Positions 10,028 through 18,382 of a stretch of DNA of 64,000 bases are shown one piece after another; the stretch's first letter is position 1, and each line of letters starts with the position of its first letter. The notes under the pieces were generated by a model. It made no database searches. It saw only the letters and a list, made by a program, of their open reading frames with translations, and was not told where the DNA came from. Source of the DNA: Legionella quinlivanii (lineage in GTDB: Bacteria; Pseudomonadota; Gammaproteobacteria; Legionellales; Legionellaceae); contig NZ_UGOX01000001.1 in assembly GCF_900461555.1 (NCBI RefSeq), positions 124,001 to 188,000 on the forward strand, read 5' to 3'. The translations under genes were made by a program, and so were the position numbers.

Positions 10028-10162
10028 CGCAGAAGTAAGGTCAAGCTTTTTGAATGTATCTTTTTAGCCCACATAACATCGACATTCATGATAGATATTA
10101 TTAATGAGCTGTTGTTCTTCATGCAGAATAACAGCATCTTATCGAAACTGATTTCAGACACA

Positions 10163-10171
10163 TGCTATAAT
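10163..10171 (+). promoter_or_regulatory. Extended -10 promoter
   Basis: TGCTATAAT matches an extended -10 element (TGnTATAAT). Transcription would start near 10178, about 33 bases before the ATG at 10211. No good -35 is visible, as usual for this promoter type. Confidence 0.55.
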
Positions 10172-10210
10172 GGTTCATATTAGAACATCTGGTTGTAAAT
10201 TTAAACGAAC

Positions 10211-12169
10211 ATGAAAAATACGTCTGAAATGATTAATGCTCTGCAAAACCCTCAAAAAGCGCCTTTTCGAGTGGCTTTTGAGATTTTTGCAAGTACAGAC
10301 CGAGAGAAAATAGCAAAATGGCCTAAAGAACTGGCTGAGTATTTAAAGATACCCGATATTCAATTTCACAGGCAGGATGTAAGTGACGCTATTAATGCAG
10401 AGGATGCAAAAGCCGCAAAAGCTACAGCGATCGCGTATTATCAAAGTCGTAGTTTAGATGAACCAGCAAGCCGATTATTAAGCGGCCTGGAGAAACATAC
10501 GGCACGATATAATAGGGTCAAAGAGTATTTTAAACAAAAAATTAGTGAACTCAATCTCAGCAATCCACTAATCTTTTTTGATGACCAGGCACTGCGTGTT
10601 GACATCGGTTATGGCCCTAAAGAAATTTCGGCATTATTTCCTGATTTCTTTAATCATGGAGGAGTATTTGATAAAACGATTCTGGGCGGTGTGAGCTATT
10701 TTGGAAAATCCCCATTAAATTATTTTTTAGAGGACTATATAGAGGACGATTACCAAATTTTTCTAAATGCTGAAAAAGAACGTCTTCTTTCAACTGCGGC
10801 CATCGAATTCCCCCCGCAACCACTGGCTACTAAAAGAAAAGTCAGTATTGAAGATACAAGAGACTTCAACGAAGCTGAATTTATTACTAAATGCTTTGAC
10901 AGCAATGAAGGTCTGATTGTCGGTGAGGTTCATGAACATAAAAGTCCCAAGCAGTTTTTAGTTGATAATATGGCTTTGTTTAAATCTCAAGGCGTCAACA
11001 CTATCTATATGGAGCACTTACTTCAGGAGCGCCACCAGGCATTACTCGATGCCTATTTACATTCAGAGCACGATGCCGATATGCCGCGTGACTTGGAACT
11101 CTATTTAAATTATCTGGATAAAGAGCGCAATCTATCAGGAGGTGCTACATTTAAAGCGGTAGTTCAAGCAGCTAAAAAACATCAGATCAGAATAGTGGCG
11201 ATTGATTCTGAAGCCTCTTATCGTTTGGCGGTTACCTACTCATTGGGTGATCTGGAACATACCAACGCTATTAAAGAGCGGTTTTCTGCAATGAATATGG
11301 GAATGCTTGAGCGGTACAGGGAATTTAATGAGGGTGGAAAATATATAGCACTCATAGGTAGTGGTCATGTAGCCACCTGCCTGGATGTACCCGGAGTCTC
11401 TAATTTACTAAATTGCCCAAATATCCTTGTTAATGATTTAAATGATGACCTGGAAGAATATATTGAGCAGGATATTCTACATGGAGAAGCACCAGCAACT
11501 GCCGCTTTTGATGTTTTGTATCATCGCCATCAAAATTCAAAACAACTGACTGCTTCTGTCATAGCCCAGCCTTTAACGGAGGAAAAGAGAGTTTCTGCAG
11601 AAGATACTGCTCTGACTCAGCCGTCTGAAGAAGCGCTTCAAAAAAACATTGCCCGCTTTGAAGCAAATAAACGCGACATTCAAAAGAAATTTCTGGAGCA
11701 TTTGACGGCTCTACAGTCAGAACTCAACAAAGCCAGCGGAATTAATACACCTTCCAAAATCGAGGGAGAGAGGTTATATAGGGCTTTATTTAAGAATCAG
11801 GAGCATTTCTTTAGCACATTGACCTTGGATTTAACTGAAAAGGAATTAAAAAAAACAATAATTGATTTTCGTAATTCTTGTAAGGAGCACATTAAAGCCG
11901 CGGACAACGTTATGGGACATGGCTGGTTATATCGCATTACTGAAGTAGTAATTAAATCGGTGGTTGGTTTATTCGTTGGCATTGGCATGGTTCTGGGCTC
12001 AGTAGTTAATCAAGGCTTGGCTAAGTCAGAGCATAGGCAAAAATTTGCACATACATTCTTTACTCTTGAACAAACAGATGAGTCGAAAGCCCTTGACAAA
12101 TTTAAACAAGAAATTTTAGGTAATGACAAGGAAGAGCCTGGTTTACTCTCGGGTTCAAAATTTAAATAA
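10211..12169 (+). CDS. Tiki/ChaN/TraB-like domain protein, candidate Dot/Icm effector
   Basis: A 652-residue protein. The centre carries the two GX2H motifs that define the Tiki/TraB/ChaN/EreA superfamily: GEVH at residues 238-241 and GSGH at 383-386, with IYMEHLL (acidic residue after a strand) between them. Related domains occur in the C2 domain of Pasteurella multocida toxin and in MARTX toxins. Enzymatic members are metal-dependent hydrolases or proteases; others bind haem. The N-terminal 220 residues are unfamiliar. The C-terminus has a coiled-coil-prone stretch (about 475-560), one hydrophobic segment with VVGLFVGIGMVLGSVV (about 580-605) and a polar tail. Secretion as an effector is inference from style. 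Confidence 0.65.
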   Translation: MKNTSEMINALQNPQKAPFRVAFEIFASTDREKIAKWPKELAEYLKIPDIQFHRQDVSDAINAEDAKAAKATAIAYYQSRSLDEPASRLLSGLEKHTARYNRVKEYFKQKISELNLSNPLIFFDDQALRVDIGYGPKEISALFPDFFNHGGVFDKTILGGVSYFGKSPLNYFLEDYIEDDYQIFLNAEKERLLSTAAIEFPPQPLATKRKVSIEDTRDFNEAEFITKCFDSNEGLIVGEVHEHKSPKQFLVDNMALFKSQGVNTIYMEHLLQERHQALLDAYLHSEHDADMPRDLELYLNYLDKERNLSGGATFKAVVQAAKKHQIRIVAIDSEASYRLAVTYSLGDLEHTNAIKERFSAMNMGMLERYREFNEGGKYIALIGSGHVATCLDVPGVSNLLNCPNILVNDLNDDLEEYIEQDILHGEAPATAAFDVLYHRHQNSKQLTASVIAQPLTEEKRVSAEDTALTQPSEEALQKNIARFEANKRDIQKKFLEHLTALQSELNKASGINTPSKIEGERLYRALFKNQEHFFSTLTLDLTEKELKKTIIDFRNSCKEHIKAADNVMGHGWLYRITEVVIKSVVGLFVGIGMVLGSVVNQGLAKSEHRQKFAHTFFTLEQTDESKALDKFKQEILGNDKEEPGLLSGSKFK

Positions 12170-12268
12170 ATTAGTGCTCAAGAAAATATTTACATCACGT
12201 CAGGTTTCGTAGATTCCAATTGCTAATTTTCTTATTATTGTCTTTAAGGTAACAGTCACATCATTTAA

Positions 12269-12760
12269 ATGAACTATAGTTTGCGATATATAAAAATTGG
12301 TATGCTGGCCTCCGTCGCTCTGTTTTTAAGTCTGGTGGCTTTTAATAATGTGGTGGATTTCAACAGTAATTGGCTTTTTGTACATCACGTATTAAGTATG
12401 GATACTACCTTCCATGAAACTGCTCTTATGGGGCGAGCGATCACCGATTCTAACCTCCAGAAACTGGCGTATTATTTCATTATCATATGGCAAGTGATAG
12501 CGGCGACTCTCTGTTGGATTGGTTGTTTTATTCTTGTCTCCAAAATAAAAAATAAAGACTTTGATTCATATAAGCAGACTGCATTTATTGGCTTGTTTCT
12601 AGGCTTTTTACTCTACATGGTGGGTTTTCTTGTGATAGGTGGCGAGTGGTTTGCAATGTGGCAATCTCCCAATTGGAATGGGCAAATGAAAGCAGGACTA
12701 TTCCTTAATTTCATTATGTTCATGATGATTTTTCTTAATACAGCCGATGACAGCAGATAA
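12269..12760 (+). CDS. DUF2165 family small integral membrane protein
   Basis: A 163-residue protein with four predicted membrane helices. NNVVDFNSNWLFVHHVLSMD after helix 1 and the GGEWFAMWQSPNWNGQ segment before helix 4 are the conserved features of DUF2165 (predicted small integral membrane proteins). Its function is unknown in the family. It has its own intergenic region of 99 bases after the preceding gene. Confidence 0.85.
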   Translation: MNYSLRYIKIGMLASVALFLSLVAFNNVVDFNSNWLFVHHVLSMDTTFHETALMGRAITDSNLQKLAYYFIIIWQVIAATLCWIGCFILVSKIKNKDFDSYKQTAFIGLFLGFLLYMVGFLVIGGEWFAMWQSPNWNGQMKAGLFLNFIMFMMIFLNTADDSR

Positions 12761-12785
12761 AAATAATTTGGCAATAGACAGTTAA

Positions 12786-12947
12786 TATTCTATCGTTGTA
12801 ATCCGCCTGGATCTTGAAAAGAAATGGCATACTTATCGAGAATTAGAGTTCATTGATGTCGCTCTTGAGTGGTGTCGGGATGAAGGTTTAGCAATAGAAT
12901 TAACTGAATCACAGAAAAGTTTAGTAAAACTGATTAAGAAACAATGA
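12786..12947 (+). pseudogene. Possible 3' remnant of a gene
   Basis: In a 324-base gap without a normal gene, a frame open from 12786 to the TGA at 12945-12947 encodes about 53 residues that look protein-like (RLDLEKKWHTYRELEFIDVA, then an amphipathic Lys-rich end). It has no ATG and no ribosome binding site, so it may be the tail of a deleted gene or start at a GTG. I recognise no family. The remainder of the gap, to 13084, shows nothing else. Confidence 0.25.
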
Positions 12948-13084
12948 GTCGAGATTTGAATCAATAGACCTTATTTAGCGGGTAATCCGGGAACAAGCCA
13001 GAAGCTCACATGATAATGAATAAAATCCCCAGCCTGTTTTCAGATGTGTAGATACCTATGGTTTTCAGATGGGGGAGCTAAATG

Positions 13085-14011
13085 TCAGTTGGTATGTAGA
13101 TGTCCAAATATATTAAAATGGCTTGTATTAACCCCGCCGCAAACAATTACCAAAATGGATTGGGCACTACGAAGGGCGGGATGATCATTATAGAGCAGGG
13201 ATAATGAGGCGCCGCTAGATAATTCGACTAGGATTCTTTGTTCCTGTGCAAAACTGAAACAGGCTTGTTCTGCTTCTTCATCGCTGACAACGACATTTTC
13301 TATTTTATGAATTTTTGTCCAGTCCATTAGTTTTTGCGCCACCCGTTTTGCGCCTAAACTGGTTGCCTTGCTGGTGATGGTGTCCAAAGTAACTAATTTA
13401 TTAGCCTTTACTGATTGGAAAAACGCATCTGCTCCTTTAGTTTCAACCGCAATCAAAGGGACTTTTTCCCATCCATGCTGGTGCATTCCTTCCAAAACCC
13501 CACATGCAAGACCGCCGCCACCCACAGAGAGGACAACCGCATCAGGTTTAGAAAGCCCTTGTTGAATCGTCTCGGTAATCATAGACGCATGCCCTTTCCA
13601 TAAGGTTGGGTGATCAAAAGGCGGAATATAAGCGGACTGATGTTCTTTAGCAAAATCCAAAGCGGCTTGATGTGCTTCATCCCATACTTTTCCCGCTACA
13701 ATGACTTTTGCACCATAGGATTTAATCGCTTCAATATAGATGGGATTGCTGGTTTCAGGAATAATTACAGTAGCAGGAACGTTCAATTTCATTGCGCAAT
13801 AGGCTACCGCAATCCCGGCATTGCCTCCTGACGAAGCAACGAACGTTTTTGCGCCTCGCTGAAGCTCTTCCTGGCATAATGCCCCTATTCCCCGCAGTTT
13901 GAATGAGCCAGGAGGATGTAAGCATTCCAGTTTAAAATAAACCTGTTTATTGAGTTTATTTTTTAAATATTGAGACTCAATAAGCGGTGTTTGCGTATGT
14001 AGAAACTGCAT
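13085..14011 (-). CDS. Serine/threonine dehydratase-like PLP enzyme
   Basis: A 308-residue fold-type II PLP enzyme. The PLP lysine lies in GSFKLRGIGALC, the phosphate-side asparagine loop is SSGGNAGIAVA, and the glycine-rich loop is SVGGGGLACGVLEG. The wording is that of L-serine/L-threonine dehydratases, close to the short animal-type serine dehydratase without an ACT regulatory domain. It would deaminate a hydroxyamino acid to a 2-oxoacid. It follows the ornithine-cyclodeaminase-like gene by 13 bases, clearly in one operon. Such pairs occur in ectoine catabolism (EutB/EutC) and the beta-hydroxyaspartate cycle (BhcB/BhcD), so hydroxyaspartate is an alternative substrate. Confidence 0.85.
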   Translation of the reverse strand: MQFLHTQTPLIESQYLKNKLNKQVYFKLECLHPPGSFKLRGIGALCQEELQRGAKTFVASSGGNAGIAVAYCAMKLNVPATVIIPETSNPIYIEAIKSYGAKVIVAGKVWDEAHQAALDFAKEHQSAYIPPFDHPTLWKGHASMITETIQQGLSKPDAVVLSVGGGGLACGVLEGMHQHGWEKVPLIAVETKGADAFFQSVKANKLVTLDTITSKATSLGAKRVAQKLMDWTKIHKIENVVVSDEEAEQACFSFAQEQRILVELSSGASLSLLYNDHPALRSAQSILVIVCGGVNTSHFNIFGHLHTN

Positions 14012-14024
14012 GGGATTATCCTTG

Positions 14025-14993
14025 TTAATTAAGCTTAAACGCAGTGCCTAAATTCATTTTCAAGGCATTTTGATAAACTACTTCTGCAACCGCCAAATCC
14101 TGAATCGCCAGGCCAACTGATTTAAAGACGGTGAGCCGTTCCTGAACCGGAGCCGCTTTTTCTAATAACCAGGAGCCGAGCTCAATAATGGATTCTCTTT
14201 TAATTTTTTGCTGCTCTACCGCATTAATTATTTCACCTGCTTCTTTCATTACGGCGTCTATCTGGTCCACTACGACCACTGCTTTCTGGAGCACATCCCC
14301 GCTAATTTCCTGCATGGAGGGATGATGTGAGCCAATGGCGTTAATATGTACATGGGGTTTAAGATCATCAATATTCACCAAAGGTTCCGTACTTGCTGTT
14401 GCGGTGCAAATGATATCTGAGTTCTTCAAGGCAGAAGATAACTGCTCACAAGCCTGAATATTGTAGAAAGCGCCCATTTCCCTGGCAAACTTTTCTGCAC
14501 TTTCCAAATGCCGCGACCACACAAATACCTGTTCAATCTGGCGCACTGCAGCCACTGCTTCAAGCTGGGTCATCGCCTGTACTCCTGCGCCCAGAATGCT
14601 GACCGTTGAAGGTACATCGCGTGAAAAATATTTGCTTGCCAGACCCGAAACAGCGCCCGTGCGTAGGGCTGTTAAATAAGCCGCGTCCATGAGAACGAGT
14701 GGCTCACCGGTGCTTGCATCAATTAACAAAATAGTCCCATTAATCGATGGTTTATTGTGTTGAATATTGTCAGGAAAGACAGAAACTACTTTTAATCCCA
14801 GAATTTTCTCATCAGATAAATAACCAGGCATGGTTAGCGTTAATCCATTGTGGCCTACAGGAATACCCGTTCGTAAAGGCAAGGCTGCTTTTTGTTGGGC
14901 TAATTGAATAAATGCCCTTTCCATGGCGTCGATAGCTTCAGGCATACTGATACATTGTTTCACCTCGGAGAGTGATAATAACTTAAGCGTCAT
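14025..14993 (-). CDS. Ornithine cyclodeaminase/mu-crystallin family reductase
   Basis: A 322-residue NAD(P)-binding protein of the OCD/mu-crystallin family. The Rossmann loop is SILGAGVQAMTQLEAVAAVR, preceded by TALRTGAVSGLASKYF and followed by CTATASTEP and INAIGSHHPSMQE, all family hallmarks. Members include ornithine cyclodeaminase, alanine dehydrogenase, pyrroline-2-carboxylate reductase and iminosuccinate reductase; many reduce cyclic or linear imines. Pairing with a dehydratase-type PLP enzyme in the same operon makes an imine reductase or amino-acid dehydrogenase more likely than true ornithine cyclodeaminase. It is divergent from the MarR gene. Confidence 0.88.
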   Translation of the reverse strand: MTLKLLSLSEVKQCISMPEAIDAMERAFIQLAQQKAALPLRTGIPVGHNGLTLTMPGYLSDEKILGLKVVSVFPDNIQHNKPSINGTILLIDASTGEPLVLMDAAYLTALRTGAVSGLASKYFSRDVPSTVSILGAGVQAMTQLEAVAAVRQIEQVFVWSRHLESAEKFAREMGAFYNIQACEQLSSALKNSDIICTATASTEPLVNIDDLKPHVHINAIGSHHPSMQEISGDVLQKAVVVVDQIDAVMKEAGEIINAVEQQKIKRESIIELGSWLLEKAAPVQERLTVFKSVGLAIQDLAVAEVVYQNALKMNLGTAFKLN

Positions 14994-15061
14994 GAGCAGC
15001 CTCCTGGAAATCGGTCTGTTTAGTCATTGCGAATCTCGGTTTTAAAGAAACTGGATTAATC

Positions 15062-15096
15062 TTACATAGTTTGTTAATATATAGCAAGCTATGTAA
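15062..15096. promoter_or_regulatory. Putative MarR operator in the divergent intergenic region
   Basis: Two nested inverted repeats occur just upstream of the marR-type gene: TTACATAG (15062-15069) with CTATGTAA (15089-15096), and ATAGC-AA-GCTAT (15081-15092). Palindromes of this size between a MarR gene and its divergent target are typical operators, so autoregulation and control of the dehydratase/OCD pair are inferred. Confidence 0.55.
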
Positions 15097-15108
15097 ATTG
15101 AAAGAAAA

Positions 15109-15513
15109 ATGTATTCCTCAACTCTTATCAAAAAAGCAAGCCGCTTATTAATTAAAAGGGCCAATGAATTATTGAAGCCCTACGGTCTTACTGATGCTTA
15201 TACCTATTTTCTGATGGCTCTTTACCAGCAAGATGGTTTAACTCAATCGGAAATGCATAAGCAAATCGGTATTGAACAACCCACAGCGGTCAGAACGCTG
15301 GATCGCATGGAGCGTGATGGCTTAATCATCAGAACTCGAAGTCCCAAAGACAGGCGAGCGATTGAAATCAGATTGACCGAAAAGGGTCGAAATTGCCAGC
15401 GCATTATCGAACAATGTGCATGTGAACTGAATCAATTTGCATTAAGCGGCTTTAAAGAAGAGGAAAAACATCAAATTAAATCCCTTTTAGAACGATTAAA
15501 TAATAATTTTTAA
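15109..15513 (+). CDS. MarR family transcriptional regulator
   Basis: A 134-residue winged-helix regulator. It shows the MarR signature: recognition helix region SEMHKQIGIEQPTAVRTLDR and the wing DGLIIRTRSPKDRRAIEIRL with the conserved D-RR. Typical length is 135-160. The gene is divergent from the OCD/dehydratase operon with a palindromic operator candidate between them, so it most likely represses that operon and itself in response to a small ligand. Confidence 0.93.
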   Translation: MYSSTLIKKASRLLIKRANELLKPYGLTDAYTYFLMALYQQDGLTQSEMHKQIGIEQPTAVRTLDRMERDGLIIRTRSPKDRRAIEIRLTEKGRNCQRIIEQCACELNQFALSGFKEEEKHQIKSLLERLNNNF

Positions 15514-15560
15514 AATTAAATTGTGTTCAAAAAATAGGCTTAACCGCTACGTACTTAGGT

Positions 15561-16421
15561 TTATGACTTATCCAGCCAGCTGTTACAACAGTGGCTCACC
15601 GTCGATTTGATGGTGTCTATAATACGTCGGCTCACCGAATTTTTGTGTTTCTCCGGGCGATAGATCAAGCAGATTTCATCTTTGAACACTGGCGCATCCG
15701 CTAATTTTCCTAGATGAGGATATTGTGAAGCAAGTCGGGCTGGCAAAAGCCCATAACCAAGACCAAGAGAGGTGAGTTTGGCGACTACCTCAAGGTTTGC
15801 AGAATTAAGCGTTCCGTCAAAGCAATTGCTTTTGCCAATTTTTTTGAGGATATATTGAGACTGTGCAAGGTTTTGATCATAAATGAGTTTATTGGCCGCA
15901 TTCTCTGCAAAAAAAATGGTGATTTCATCATTACATAGATGATTTATTACCAGATCAGGATGTTTTATCGGGTTTACGACCACTCCTAAATCAGCTTCCC
16001 AGCTAATCACCTTCTCAGTCATCTCTCTCGACAGGCCATGAATAAAATTAAAATTGAGCTTTGGAAATTCGCTCTGAATTTTAGGCATAAAAAAACCGAT
16101 GGTATAAAGCGCGACAGAGGGGTGCATGGCAATAGTATAGCTGCCCTGAATAAGACCAGAATCAGATGTGGCCAGATTTTGCGCCTGCTCCCACTCATAG
16201 AGAAGACGGCGGGAGCGTAATACGAATTCCTCGCCAAGTTTGGTGAGCTGAATGCCATTTTTAAGGCGAATAATCAACTCTCCGCCCAGTTCATTTTCCA
16301 GCCGCTTAATCGCATAACTTAGCGCCGGTTGAGATATGCCAATGATTTCCGATGCTCTGGTAATGTTTAGTGTTTCACAAACGGTTATGAAATACTTGAT
16401 ATCATCCAAACCTAATGACAT
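15561..16421 (-). CDS. LysR family transcriptional regulator
   Basis: A 286-residue LysR-type protein. The N-terminal winged helix (residues 1-60) contains LGLDDIKYFITVCETLNITR and ISQPALSYAIKRLENELGG; the remainder is a periplasmic-binding-like effector domain. It is divergently transcribed from the isonitrile synthase fusion with 83 bases between the two starts, which is the classical LysR arrangement, so it probably controls that locus and itself. Confidence 0.93.
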   Translation of the reverse strand: MSLGLDDIKYFITVCETLNITRASEIIGISQPALSYAIKRLENELGGELIIRLKNGIQLTKLGEEFVLRSRRLLYEWEQAQNLATSDSGLIQGSYTIAMHPSVALYTIGFFMPKIQSEFPKLNFNFIHGLSREMTEKVISWEADLGVVVNPIKHPDLVINHLCNDEITIFFAENAANKLIYDQNLAQSQYILKKIGKSNCFDGTLNSANLEVVAKLTSLGLGYGLLPARLASQYPHLGKLADAPVFKDEICLIYRPEKHKNSVSRRIIDTIKSTVSHCCNSWLDKS

Positions 16422-16446
16422 AAGAAATCCTTATCACAATCATATT

Positions 16447-16458
16447 AAATAGTTATTT
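16447..16458. promoter_or_regulatory. Candidate LysR binding palindrome
   Basis: AAATA-GT-TATTT is a short dyad within the AT-rich region between the LysR gene and the isonitrile genes. It is only weakly distinctive. Confidence 0.3.
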
Positions 16459-16504
16459 TATTTATTCTTTGAAAGCCTGTATTTTTTTAACTCAGGAGAA
16501 AAAT

Positions 16505-18382
16505 ATGAAAAATACAGCAATGCAGTCCATAATACCTCAGAATCATACCATTAGAAATTTTGCCCCCGGCTCTTCGGAGGCGCTTAGAATTGCAACAAAA
16601 ATTTTCGCTGAGATTATGGCGTTTCGGCGTGTTGCGAAATCAGGTGAATCATGTGGGGACGCGGGTTGTCCACGCTGCTATTCAATCCACTTACCTAAAA
16701 TTTGGTCTGCCGTTAGACGAAACGAGCCCGTTTTTTTTGTATTGCCGGCTTTTCCAGGAAAATCACCCAATCTCGAAAAAGTGTTAAGCCCTTTGCCAGA
16801 TCATGCAGAGCGGCTTTCTCTGGCTTTTCTCGGTTCTCTTTGTCAGCAGGTAAGAAGATATTATTTCCCGGGCATTCGCATTTTGCTATGTTCTGATGGA
16901 AGAGTATTCAGCGATGTGGTAGGTATGACAGAAACGCATGTCAGTGCTTACCAGCATGAGCTGGATAAGTTAATAGCTGATATGTCGCTTTGCGATCTGT
17001 CAACGTTTAATCTCGACCATTGTTATGAGTCACTGAGTTTTAAGGCGATGCGTGAGCGATTAATGAACTGTTATGGAAACTCTCTGGACAATCTAAAACA
17101 GAAAATACGCAATGGGGCAAAGCCTTTGGCCGATGCCGATGACCAGGAGGCCAATCGGATGTATCGCGGTATCACTCGTTTTCTATTTGAAGACTCTCTT
17201 CATTCTGGACAAACGAAAAGCCGCTCGGCAATTCAAAAAGAGGCACGGGATAAAGCATATGAGGTCATCAGAAGAAGCAATGCCTGGAGTGAGTTGATTG
17301 CTGAGCGTTTCCCGCATGCAATAAGGCTGTCAATTCATCCGCAAATCTGTGGTTCAAAAAAATTGGGGATCCGTTTAATTGCAAACGAACGCTGGATGAC
17401 TCCCTGGCATGGTGTAGCGGTTGACACTGACGAGGGATATATTTTGCTTAAGCGCTCGCAAGCCGAGGGTTTGGGTGCCACATTAATTCATTCCGATGAT
17501 GGTCGCCCGAGTCATTATCTGCTGACGAGAGCAGGGAGAGGATTCATGAATTTTAAGATCAGCAGGCTTAAGCCTTTCGGGCTTTGTCTTATGCCTGATT
17601 ATCCCAATACCAGCGTAAATGAACTCGACATTGAGCATCTGCGTCAGTTATGTGGAGAAGAACAGTTGATTTTGTTAAGAGGCTTTGAGACGTTCAATAA
17701 TTCAACGGAGTTTTCAGACTATTGTGAAAACTGGGGGGAAATCAGCGTCTGGCCTTTTGGAAAAGTACTCGAATTAATCGAGCAGGAGAAGCCTGAAGAT
17801 CACATATTTGATCACAGTTATGTGCCCATGCACTGGGATGGAATGTATCGACCGCAAGTTCCCGAGTTTCAGATTTTTCATTGCGTTAAAGCGCCTCTGT
17901 CAGGGCAGGGAGGCCGAACCACTTTTTCAAACACCGTGCTTGCTTTAAAAAACGCATCAACTGAATCCAGAAATTTATGGAATAAAGTAACAGGAGTTTA
18001 TAAAAGAAAAATGGAATTTTATAACAGTAAAACCGTATCACCCATCATCAATAAACATCCTTATAAAGGTTATTCTGTTATTCGTTACAATGAGCCATGC
18101 TCAGAGGAAAAAGGGCATTTTGTGAACCCTCCTGATCTTGAGTTCATCGGACTTGGTCCTGAAGAGTTAAAAATATTTCATTACAGCTTAAAAAATGCCC
18201 TCTATGCCCCGAATAATTTTTATGCCCATGAGTGGCAGGCCAATGATATAGTGATTGCCGATAATTTTTCACTTTTACATGGACGCGAAGGATTTGTTTC
18301 CAAGTCGCCAAGACATCTGCAGCGGGTGCATGTTTTAAGTGATCCGCCTTTTGAGAATCCTAATCTGGAATTTCATCAATGA
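16505..18382 (+). CDS. Isonitrile synthase-Fe(II)/2-oxoglutarate oxygenase fusion (IsnA-IsnB/PvcA-PvcB type)
   Basis: A 625-residue two-domain protein. The first half (about residues 20-340) matches the Dit1/PvcA/IsnA isonitrile synthase family, with LPAFPGKSPNLEKVL, ILLCSDGRVFSDVVG and a late PWHG segment; these enzymes build an isonitrile on the amino nitrogen of tyrosine or tryptophan using ribulose 5-phosphate. The second half (about 350-625) is a TauD/PvcB-like dioxygenase: iron ligands His443 and Asp445 in HWDGMY, His592 in LLHGREGF, and a downstream Arg in RHLQRVHV for 2-oxoglutarate. The two activities are usually separate genes. The ATG at 16505 has a good CAGGAG site; an upstream in-frame start is less likely. 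Its stop overlaps the next start by 4 bases. Confidence 0.88.
   Translation: MKNTAMQSIIPQNHTIRNFAPGSSEALRIATKIFAEIMAFRRVAKSGESCGDAGCPRCYSIHLPKIWSAVRRNEPVFFVLPAFPGKSPNLEKVLSPLPDHAERLSLAFLGSLCQQVRRYYFPGIRILLCSDGRVFSDVVGMTETHVSAYQHELDKLIADMSLCDLSTFNLDHCYESLSFKAMRERLMNCYGNSLDNLKQKIRNGAKPLADADDQEANRMYRGITRFLFEDSLHSGQTKSRSAIQKEARDKAYEVIRRSNAWSELIAERFPHAIRLSIHPQICGSKKLGIRLIANERWMTPWHGVAVDTDEGYILLKRSQAEGLGATLIHSDDGRPSHYLLTRAGRGFMNFKISRLKPFGLCLMPDYPNTSVNELDIEHLRQLCGEEQLILLRGFETFNNSTEFSDYCENWGEISVWPFGKVLELIEQEKPEDHIFDHSYVPMHWDGMYRPQVPEFQIFHCVKAPLSGQGGRTTFSNTVLALKNASTESRNLWNKVTGVYKRKMEFYNSKTVSPIINKHPYKGYSVIRYNEPCSEEKGHFVNPPDLEFIGLGPEELKIFHYSLKNALYAPNNFYAHEWQANDIVIADNFSLLHGREGFVSKSPRHLQRVHVLSDPPFENPNLEFHQ

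Noticed and set aside
9976-10161. 61-codon minus-strand frame near the truncated acyltransferase
   Set aside because: No ribosome site, no recognisable family and overlaps the small plus-strand ORF.
7917-13084. Attachment-site duplication of the tRNA-Asn 3' end
   Set aside because: No copy of the tRNA 3' end was found downstream by eye, and no integrase gene is present.
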